A stretch of DNA of 29,517 nt from an uncultured Hungatella sp. GTDB taxonomy: Bacteria > Bacillota > Clostridia > Lachnospirales > Lachnospiraceae. Position numbers and translations under genes: made by a program. Each line of letters opens with the position of its first letter. The stretch's first letter is position 1. Below the pieces are notes generated by a model. It was given only the letters and a program-made list of their open reading frames with translations, was not told where the DNA came from and made no database searches. Below, piece after piece: positions 15,346 to 22,389 of this stretch. The stretch is from positions 1 to 29,517 of the forward strand of contig CAJUPQ010000039.1 in the NCBI GenBank assembly GCA_910588505.1, written 5' to 3'.

Positions 15346-15527
15346 TATTGAGTGAGTAAAGTCGGATTTTGTTGTAAGCTGGCCAATATCTGCTCACTTA
15401 AGGGAATTCCGATATGGGGACGTGGTCTCAACTTTGTATCGGAAAGATAAGTGATCAAAGTTCAAACATCTCTCCTTCTGTGCCTGGCACCGCGACATCC
15501 CTCGCCCCTATTGCTCACTAAACAATA
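15346..15527 (-). repeat. Repeat element copy B (about 180 bp, internally deleted, inverted)
   Basis: Read on the minus strand, 15527-15466 matches 5301-5356 of copy A (ATTGTTTAGTGAGCAA, then GCCAGGCACAGAAGGAGAGAT against GCCAGGCAGAGAAGGAGAGAT). 15447-15347 matches the right end of copy A, 5697-5792 (ATATCTTTCC, ACAAAGT, ACGTCCC, AATCCGACTTTACT). The roughly 335 bp between those parts in copy A, including the second foldback arm, is absent. The copies are diverged but clearly related. Copy B ends about 35 bp from the first DnaA box. Confidence 0.7.
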
Positions 15528-15540
15528 TTTCCCCCACATT

Positions 15541-15780
15541 TCCACTTCCTAATCCCCCACTTATCCACAAAATGTTGATAACTTGTGGATAACTCTCTGG
15601 ATTTTTCTGTATTTCTTCACATCATCCCCCATTTTTTCCTGATTTTCCCTATCCCTCCCCCCTGTTTATAACCCTGCTTGTCCTTTTCCCCACAATGTGG
15701 ATAAACCTGCCTGTCCACCGCTTTTACACAGGACTTACACACATATTTTCCAACTTATCCACATTATTTTCCTATTTTCA
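15541..15780. other. oriC: oriC upstream half: DnaA-box cluster
   Basis: Four perfect 9-mer DnaA boxes (TTATCCACA or its complement) occur at 15561-15569 (+), 15584-15592 (-), 15696-15704 (-) and 15755-15763 (+). Between them lies a pyrimidine-rich tract (about 15594-15690). The last box is 18 bp upstream of the dnaA -35, so DnaA probably represses its own gene. The cluster matches the upstream part of the bipartite origins described for Bacillus. Confidence 0.92.
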
Positions 15781-15809
15781 TTGAAAAAAATCCCTTCCTA
15801 TTGTAAAAT
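15781..15809 (+). promoter_or_regulatory. dnaA promoter
   Basis: TTGAAA (15781-15786), a 17-nt spacer and TAAAAT (15804-15809), about 58 nt before the dnaA ATG and directly after the DnaA-box cluster. Confidence 0.78.
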
Positions 15810-15866
15810 AGGGTTAGATTGGGCAAATGCGCGGTTTTGCCTTTATTACACGATAGGAGACAAATT

Positions 15867-17237
15867 ATGCTGGAACAACTACAACAACAATGGGATGATA
15901 TCCTGCTTCATTTAAAAGAGGAACACGAACTTTTGGATGTTTCCTATAAAACATGGCTGCTGCCCCTGAAAGTATATTCTGTGGAAGGGACCACAGTAGG
16001 CATCATGGCCCCTGATGCCAGCTTTGTCACCTATATCCGCAAAAAATACGGGCTTCTTCTTCAAGTGACCATCGAGGAAGTGACCGGGTTTGCCTGCACC
16101 GTGGAGTTTTTCACCGAGGATTCCGTAAAGGACAAGTCGAAAAATGAAAAACATCTGATTCAGACCACTGCCTCAGATGTAAGCCAGACTGCCATTCAGA
16201 GCGCCAACTTAAACCCCAGGTATACCTTTGACACCTTCGTGGTAGGCGCCAACAACAACCTGGCCCACGCGGCCGCCCTGGCAGTAGCCGAATCCCCAGG
16301 GGAAGTGTACAATCCCCTGTTCATCTACGGCGGCGTTGGACTGGGCAAGACCCACCTGATGCACTCCATTGCCCACTTCATCTTAAAAAACAACAAAGAT
16401 GCCAAAGTTTTATACGTTTCCTCCGAGAAATTCACCAATGAGCTGATTGACGCGATCCGTAATAAAAACAACATCACCACCACGGAATTCAGGGAAAAGT
16501 ACCGCAATAACGACGCCCTGCTTATCGACGATATTCAGTTCATCATAGGAAAAGAAAGTACTCAGGAAGAATTTTTCCACACCTTCAATACGTTATATGA
16601 ATCGAAAAAGCAGATTATCATATCTTCCGATAAACCGCCAAAAGACATTGAGACACTAGAAGAACGGCTTCGGTCCCGCTTTGAGTGGGGTCTGACCGTT
16701 GACATCCAGTCTCCGGACTATGAGACCAGAATGGCGATCCTGCGAAAAAAAGAGGACTTAGAGGGGTATAATATTGACAATGAAGTCATCAAATACATTG
16801 CCACCAACATCAAGTCCAACATTCGGGAACTAGAGGGAGCCCTGACAAAGATCGTGGCTCTGTCAAAATTAGACCACAACAAGGAGATCACCATCGCGTT
16901 GGCTGAGGAAGCCTTAAAGGACATCATCTCCCCAAATGCCGGGCGTAAGATCACGGCGGACACCATCATCCAGGTAGTGGCAGACCATTTCGGCCTGACC
17001 CCCCTTGATATAGCCTCCCAGAAGCGGAGCAAAAACATCGCCTATCCCCGGCAGATCTGCATGTATCTCTGTCAGGAGATCACAGGAACTCCCCTGCAGG
17101 AGATCGGTCGGCTCCTTGGCGGAAGAGACCACACCACCATCATCCACGGCAGGGATAAGATTGCTTCTGACCTTAAGACTAACGAGACAACTGCCAACAC
17201 CATTGAGATATTAAAGAAGAAACTTAACCCACAATAA
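15867..17237 (+). CDS. dnaA: Chromosomal replication initiator DnaA
   Basis: This AAA+ protein binds DnaA boxes and melts the origin. From the ATG at 15867 it is 456 residues. Domain I spans about 1-85, a short linker follows, and then domain III with GGVGLGKT (155-162) and LLIDDIQF (218-225). Domain IV ends with the GRDHTTIIHGRDKI DNA-binding signature. A longer frame to a TTG at 15819 lacks a ribosome site. The ATG has TAGGAGA upstream, which decides the start. DnaA boxes flank the gene on both sides. It is transcribed away from the upstream origin half, co-directional with the right fork. Confidence 0.98.
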   Translation: MLEQLQQQWDDILLHLKEEHELLDVSYKTWLLPLKVYSVEGTTVGIMAPDASFVTYIRKKYGLLLQVTIEEVTGFACTVEFFTEDSVKDKSKNEKHLIQTTASDVSQTAIQSANLNPRYTFDTFVVGANNNLAHAAALAVAESPGEVYNPLFIYGGVGLGKTHLMHSIAHFILKNNKDAKVLYVSSEKFTNELIDAIRNKNNITTTEFREKYRNNDALLIDDIQFIIGKESTQEEFFHTFNTLYESKKQIIISSDKPPKDIETLEERLRSRFEWGLTVDIQSPDYETRMAILRKKEDLEGYNIDNEVIKYIATNIKSNIRELEGALTKIVALSKLDHNKEITIALAEEALKDIISPNAGRKITADTIIQVVADHFGLTPLDIASQKRSKNIAYPRQICMYLCQEITGTPLQEIGRLLGGRDHTTIIHGRDKIASDLKTNETTANTIEILKKKLNPQ

Positions 17238-17470
17238 GCTGTGGAGAACCTGTTGAACTTTTGTGGATAACCCTCTGAGATTTTTTGTGATGATCCCCAT
17301 TGTGGATAAGCATTCTGAACTTGAGAAAAAAACTGAACCTTTTCCACATGGTTCTGAACACCACTTTTTCCCATATTTCAGAATGATTTCCAGGTTTTAC
17401 ACAAATTCACAGCCCCTACTACGATTGCTACGAAAAAGAACTATTTCTTTCGTTCTATATAAGACCATGA
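17238..17470. other. oriC: oriC downstream half: DnaA boxes, DnaA-trio-like tract and AT-rich region
   Basis: Perfect DnaA boxes in reverse orientation lie at 17262-17270 and 17301-17309. Near-matches are TGTGGAGAA at 17240-17248, TTTTCCACA at 17340-17348 and TTTTACACA at 17395-17403. A short C run (AGCCCC) is followed by TACTACGATTGCTAC (17417-17431), which reads as triplets like the DnaA-trio of Bacillus. AT-rich sequence then runs to the dnaN leader. This is the likely unwinding site. Confidence 0.8.
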
Positions 17471-17495
17471 ACCAGCAAAGGAGTTATCAACATTT

Positions 17496-18614
17496 ATGAA
17501 GCTGACATTTAAAAAAGATGATCTACTGAGCGGTATCAACATTGTACTGAAAGCTGTTTCCTCCAAAACTACCATGCCTATATTAGAGTGTATTCTTATA
17601 GACGCCAGCGCAGACCAGATCAAACTAACCGGCAACGACATGGAACTTGGCATTGAGACAGTGGTGGAAGGAACCATTGAAGAAAAGGGCAAAGTCGCCC
17701 TGGAAGCAAAGCTTTTCTCCGAAATCATCCGGAAGCTGTCAGGAGGGGAAGCTCCTGTCACTATTGATGTCAACGACAACTACACCACCACCATTACCTG
17801 CGAATCCTCTGTCTTCCATATTCAGGGCAAAGACGGTGAGGAATTTTCTTACCTCCCATATATAGAGAAAGACCACCACATCGGCCTTTCCCAGTTTACT
17901 TTAAAAGAGGTGATCCGCCAGACTTTGTTTTCCATCTCTGTCAATGACAGCAACAAGATGATGACCGGGGAGTTATTCCAGGTGACAGGAAACCAGTTAA
18001 AGGTGGTCTCCCTTGACGGACACAGGATGTCCATACGAAAAATTACCTTAAAAGACACTTACGATGATATAAAGGTCATTGTTCCTGGCAAGACTCTCAA
18101 TGAGATCAGCAAGATCTTAAACGGGGACAATGAGAGCGAAATATTGATCTATTTCAGCAAAAACCATATTTTGTTTGAGTTTGATTCCACAGTGGTAGTC
18201 TCCCGGTTGATCGAGGGAGAATATTTCCGCATTGAGCAGATGCTGTCCAGTGATTATGAGACTAAAGTTTCTATCAACAAGAGAGATTTTCTGGATAATA
18301 TCGACAGAGCGACGATTTTTGTCAGAGAAAATGATAAAAAGCCAATTATTCTGAATATTATAGAAAATACCATGGAATTAAAGATGAATTCCAGTTTCGG
18401 ATCCATGAATTCTGAAGTTCCCATCCATAAGGCGGGAAAAGATATTATGATCGGGTTTAATCCCAAGTTTTTGATGGACGCATTGAGGATCATTGATGAT
18501 GAAGAGGTGGATCTGTATATGATGAACCCGAAGTCGCCCTGTTTTATTAAAGATTCAGATGAGAATTATATTTATTTAATCTTGCCGGTGAATTTTAATG
18601 CGGCGACCATTTAA
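17496..18614 (+). CDS. dnaN: DNA polymerase III beta subunit (sliding clamp)
   Basis: This is the processivity clamp for the replicative polymerase. It is 372 residues, close to the usual 370-380, with three clamp domains. The N-terminal MKLTFKKDDLLSGINIV and KTTMPILECIL, and the C-terminal DENYIYLILPVNF (about 356-368), are typical. AAGGAG lies upstream of the ATG. A TATATA at 17456-17461 could serve as a -10, but no good -35 accompanies it, so a dnaN-specific promoter is uncertain and read-through from dnaA is possible. Confidence 0.98.
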   Translation: MKLTFKKDDLLSGINIVLKAVSSKTTMPILECILIDASADQIKLTGNDMELGIETVVEGTIEEKGKVALEAKLFSEIIRKLSGGEAPVTIDVNDNYTTTITCESSVFHIQGKDGEEFSYLPYIEKDHHIGLSQFTLKEVIRQTLFSISVNDSNKMMTGELFQVTGNQLKVVSLDGHRMSIRKITLKDTYDDIKVIVPGKTLNEISKILNGDNESEILIYFSKNHILFEFDSTVVVSRLIEGEYFRIEQMLSSDYETKVSINKRDFLDNIDRATIFVRENDKKPIILNIIENTMELKMNSSFGSMNSEVPIHKAGKDIMIGFNPKFLMDALRIIDDEEVDLYMMNPKSPCFIKDSDENYIYLILPVNFNAATI

Positions 18615-18636
18615 GGGATGATGGGAAAGGATACCT

Positions 18637-18852
18637 ATGGAAGTTGTAAAGTTGAGAGACGAGTATATTAAGCTGAGTCAGGCCTTAAAGGCTGCTGGCC
18701 TGGCAGATTCTGGAGTGGATGCCAAGTATGCCATTTTGGACGGGGAAGTGAAGGTCAACGGACAGGTAGAATACCAGAGAGGGAAGAAGCTACGGGCCGG
18801 GGATGAGGTTACTTTTTATGGGGAAACCATAAGGATTGAAGCAGGAACATGA
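18637..18852 (+). CDS. yaaA: S4-domain RNA-binding protein YaaA (RlbA-like)
   Basis: This 71-residue protein consists of an S4 fold: IKLSQALKAAGLADSGVDAK, then VKVNGQVEYQRGKKLRAGDEV, which is the alpha-L RNA-binding motif. It occupies the invariant slot between dnaN and recF in Firmicutes. Relatives are associated with ribosome assembly, but the exact role is not established from sequence. The ATG lies 22 nt after dnaN, and its TGA overlaps the recF ATG by four bases (ATGA), so recF translation is coupled to it. Confidence 0.93.
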   Translation: MEVVKLRDEYIKLSQALKAAGLADSGVDAKYAILDGEVKVNGQVEYQRGKKLRAGDEVTFYGETIRIEAGT

Positions 18853-19934
18853 TTATTGAATCCATAGAACTGAAAAATTACAGAAATTATGAGGAACTAC
18901 ATATGGATTTCAGCCCCGGGACCAATATCCTCTATGGGGATAACGCCCAGGGAAAGACCAATGTGCTGGAGGCTGTGTATGTGTGCAGCACCACCAAGTC
19001 CCATAGGGGGAGCAAGGATAAAGAGATGATCCGGTTTGACCAGGAAGAGTCACACATCAAGATGTGTGTGAGAAAACTGGATGTTCCATACCGGATTGAT
19101 ATGCATTTAAAGAAAAATAAGGCCAAAGGAATCGCTATTAACGGCATTCCCATCCGAAAGGCCAGTGAACTGTTTGGGATTGTCAATGTGGTATTTTTCT
19201 CCCCGGAAGATCTGAATATCATAAAAAACGGGCCTGACCAGAGGCGGCGGTTTATGGATTTAGAGTTATGTCAACTGGATAAACTGTATGTCCATGCTCT
19301 GGTACAGTACAACCGGGTGCTGCTCCAGAGAAATAAACTTTTAAAAGAGCTGAACTTTCACCCGGAATACGAGGAGACTCTGGATGTGTGGGATATGCAG
19401 TTGATCCAGTACGGCAAAGAGATGATCCGGTGCAGGGAAGAGTTTGTGGGAAAGCTTGACCATATGGTGAGGAAGACCCACAGCCAGATATCCGGGGGCA
19501 GGGAAGAACTTGTCCTCTCCTACGAGCCCAATGTGACTGTAGAACGGTTTGAGGAAAAGCTTGCTCTTGGAAGAGATACAGATGTAAAGATGAGGACCAC
19601 CACCACAGGTCCACACAGGGACGATATCAGTTTCCTGGTAGACTATATAGACATCCGCAGATTCGGCTCTCAGGGACAGCAGAGGACAGCAGCCCTCTCT
19701 CTGAAGCTATCGGAGATTGAACTGGTGAAAGAGCTGGTGCGGGACTATCCGGTGCTTCTTTTAGACGACGTCCTCTCCGAGCTGGACGGCGGGCGTCAGG
19801 AACAGCTCCTTGCAGGCATAAAAGAGATTCAGACTATGATCACCTGCACAGGGGTGGAGGACTTTGTAAACCACCGTTTTCCCATAGACAGGATCTATAA
19901 AGTGGTAAACGGTGCCGTGACAGCGGAAAATTAA
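18849..19934 (+). CDS. recF: DNA replication and repair protein RecF
   Basis: This SMC-like ATPase loads RecA at gapped DNA with RecO and RecR. It is 361 residues, with Walker A GDNAQGKT at 30-37, an ABC-type signature FGSQGQQRTAAL at 272-283 and Walker B PVLLLDDVLSELD at 301-313. The N-terminal LKNYRNYEEL is characteristic. The start overlaps the S4 gene. A 33-nt gap with AGGAGA leads to the next gene. Confidence 0.98.
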   Translation: MIIESIELKNYRNYEELHMDFSPGTNILYGDNAQGKTNVLEAVYVCSTTKSHRGSKDKEMIRFDQEESHIKMCVRKLDVPYRIDMHLKKNKAKGIAINGIPIRKASELFGIVNVVFFSPEDLNIIKNGPDQRRRFMDLELCQLDKLYVHALVQYNRVLLQRNKLLKELNFHPEYEETLDVWDMQLIQYGKEMIRCREEFVGKLDHMVRKTHSQISGGREELVLSYEPNVTVERFEEKLALGRDTDVKMRTTTTGPHRDDISFLVDYIDIRRFGSQGQQRTAALSLKLSEIELVKELVRDYPVLLLDDVLSELDGGRQEQLLAGIKEIQTMITCTGVEDFVNHRFPIDRIYKVVNGAVTAEN

Positions 19935-19967
19935 ACGTAAATTTCAGGAGATTAGGAGAATACAAAT

Positions 19968-20447
19968 ATGGGAATGATCGGATGTTACATCCGCATGGAT
20001 GATGAGAATGTAAAAGAGTTCCAAAACGGAGCCGAACTTGATAGTTTCGGCAATAACGACAATATGCTGGACATTGATAAATCCTGGCATGCCATTCACT
20101 TTGTCCTCTCAGGCGAAGTGTGGGGGTTTGACGAGGACGATCCTTTAAGCCAGGTCGTCCTTGGCGGCGCTCCTGTCAATGACGACGACATGGGATACGG
20201 TCCTGCCAGGCTCCTTGAAAAAGACCTGGTAAAAAAAGCAGCAGACGCCTTGGAGTCCTGGGACCAAAAGGCGTTTCAGGACGGATTTTCCATGGACGAC
20301 ATGGTTGAAAATGAAATATATCCTGTGATGATCGATGAGAGTGAAGAGGAGTTTTTTGAGTATGTCTGGTCCTATTTCCAAGAGGTGAAAAAATTTTTCC
20401 GTCAGGCCGCGGACTGTGGGCAGAATATTATCAGCTTTATCTATTAA
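19968..20447 (+). CDS. DUF1877 (YfbM-like) family protein
   Basis: This 159-residue acidic cytoplasmic protein begins MGMIGCYIRM, then has LDIDKSWHAIHFVLSG and DDDMGYGPARLL, the hallmarks of DUF1877. The family has no assigned biochemical role that I know of. It has no signal peptide or membrane segment. It sits between recF and gyrB (33 nt after recF, 14 nt before gyrB) in the same direction, so it is co-transcribed with core replication genes. In Bacillus this slot holds a different small gene (remB). Confidence 0.88.
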   Translation: MGMIGCYIRMDDENVKEFQNGAELDSFGNNDNMLDIDKSWHAIHFVLSGEVWGFDEDDPLSQVVLGGAPVNDDDMGYGPARLLEKDLVKKAADALESWDQKAFQDGFSMDDMVENEIYPVMIDESEEEFFEYVWSYFQEVKKFFRQAADCGQNIISFIY

Positions 20448-20461
20448 AAGGAGGTACTTAA

Positions 20462-22375
20462 GTGGGTACAGAGTACGGAGCAGAACAGATCCAGATCTTA
20501 GAAGGACTGGAAGCAGTAAGGAAACGGCCTGGAATGTATATAGGCAGCACCTCTGCCAGAGGACTTCATCATCTTGTATATGAAATCGTGGACAATTCCG
20601 TAGATGAGGCGTTGGCCGGATTCTGTACGGACATTGATGTGCAGATCAACGAGGACAATTCCGTCACGGTCATTGACAATGGCCGTGGAATCCCTGTAGA
20701 CATACAGAAAAAGGCCGGACTTCCCGCCGTGGAGGTGGTATTCACCGTGCTCCACGCCGGCGGCAAATTCGGAGGCGGGGGATACAAAGTATCCGGCGGA
20801 CTCCACGGTGTAGGCGCGTCCGTGGTAAACGCCCTGTCAGAATGGCTGGAAGTCAACATCTACAAAGACGGACAGATCTACCACCAGAGATACGAGAGAG
20901 GAAAAGTGGCATGCCCATTGACTGTCACCGGCTCCTGTAGTCCGGATAAGCACGGCACGGAGGTATGCTTCCTTCCCGACAAAGAGATCTTCGAGGAGAC
21001 GGTCTACGACTATGAGACTCTGAGGATACGCCTTCAGGAGACAGCATTTCTGACAAAAGCGTTAAAGATCACCCTGCGGGACGACAGGGAAGAAAAGAAA
21101 GAAAAAGTGTTTCACTACGAAGGCGGCATCAAAGAATTTGTCACCTACTTAAATAAGGGCAAAATCCCCCTGTACGACCAGGTGATCTACTGCGAGGGAA
21201 CCCGGGACAAAGTGTATGTGGAAGTATCCATGCAGCACAACGACTCCTACACCGAGAATATTTACACCTTTGTCAACAACATCAACACCCCGGAAGGCGG
21301 AACCCATCTCACCGGATTCAAAAACGCCCTGACAAAAACCTTCAACGACTATGCCAGGAAAAATAAACTGTTAAAAGACAGCGAGCCGTCCCTAAGCGGC
21401 GAAGATATCAGAGAAGGACTTACCTCCATTATCAGCGTCAAAATAGAGGAGCCCCAGTTTGAGGGACAGACCAAACAGAAACTGGGCAACAGCGAGGCCA
21501 GACTGGCGGTAGACTCCATTGTCAGCGAACAGCTGACTTACTTTTTGGAGCAAAACCCGTCAGTGGCCAAGGCCATGTGCGAGAAATCTATTCTGGCCCA
21601 GAGAGCCAGGGCGGCAGCCAGAAAAGCCAGGGACTTAACCAGAAGAAAAACAGCTCTGGAAGGCATGGCCCTTCCCGGAAAGCTGGCCGACTGTTCCAAC
21701 AAAGACCCGGAAAAATGCGAGATCTACATTGTAGAGGGAGACTCTGCCGGAGGTTCCGCCAAGACCGCCCGGTCCAGGGACACCCAGGCCATTCTTCCCC
21801 TGCGTGGAAAAATTCTCAATGTGGAGAAGGCAAGGCTTGACAAGATCTACGGCAACGCGGAGATAAAAGCCATGATAACCGCGTTCGGAACCGGCATCCA
21901 CGAAGACTTTGACATCACAAAGCTGCGCTACAACAAGATCATCATCATGACCGATGCCGACGTGGACGGCGCCCACATCAGCACCCTGCTTCTTACATTT
22001 TTATATCGGTTCATGCCGGAGCTGATCAGACAGGGTCATGTGTACCTGGCCCAGCCGCCTCTGTACAAAATAGAAAAAAACAAAAAAGTATGGTATGCCT
22101 ACAGCGATCCGGAGTTAAACTCCATCCTGAAAGAAATCGGAAGAGACAACAACAATAAGATTCAGAGATACAAAGGACTGGGGGAGATGGACGCGGAGCA
22201 GCTATGGGAGACCACCATGGACCCAGAGCGGCGCATCCTCCTTCGGGTCAATATGGATGACGACGTTGCCTCCGAGCTGGACATTACTTTTACCACCCTT
22301 ATGGGCGACCAGGTAGAGCCCAGACGTGAATTTATCGAAGCCAACGCCAAGCGCGTCCAGAATCTGGATATTTAA
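20462..22375 (+). CDS. gyrB: DNA gyrase subunit B
   Basis: This is the ATPase subunit of type IIA topoisomerase, 637 residues, of normal Gram-positive length. The GHKL ATPase motifs EIVDNSVDEALAG (41-53) and DNGRGIP (72-78) are visible. The TOPRIM domain shows EGDSAGG (425-431), PLRGKILNVEKA, and TDADVDG with D498, D500 and D502 as metal ligands. The start is GTG at 20462, supported by AAGGAGG. gyrA follows 14 nt downstream. Confidence 0.98.
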   Translation: MGTEYGAEQIQILEGLEAVRKRPGMYIGSTSARGLHHLVYEIVDNSVDEALAGFCTDIDVQINEDNSVTVIDNGRGIPVDIQKKAGLPAVEVVFTVLHAGGKFGGGGYKVSGGLHGVGASVVNALSEWLEVNIYKDGQIYHQRYERGKVACPLTVTGSCSPDKHGTEVCFLPDKEIFEETVYDYETLRIRLQETAFLTKALKITLRDDREEKKEKVFHYEGGIKEFVTYLNKGKIPLYDQVIYCEGTRDKVYVEVSMQHNDSYTENIYTFVNNINTPEGGTHLTGFKNALTKTFNDYARKNKLLKDSEPSLSGEDIREGLTSIISVKIEEPQFEGQTKQKLGNSEARLAVDSIVSEQLTYFLEQNPSVAKAMCEKSILAQRARAAARKARDLTRRKTALEGMALPGKLADCSNKDPEKCEIYIVEGDSAGGSAKTARSRDTQAILPLRGKILNVEKARLDKIYGNAEIKAMITAFGTGIHEDFDITKLRYNKIIIMTDADVDGAHISTLLLTFLYRFMPELIRQGHVYLAQPPLYKIEKNKKVWYAYSDPELNSILKEIGRDNNNKIQRYKGLGEMDAEQLWETTMDPERRILLRVNMDDDVASELDITFTTLMGDQVEPRREFIEANAKRVQNLDI

Positions 22376-22389
22376 GACGGGAGGAAACT

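Noticed and set aside
15819..15866. N-terminal extension of DnaA from a TTG
   Set aside because: It has no ribosome site and the added residues are not DnaA-like. The ATG at 15867 is well supported.
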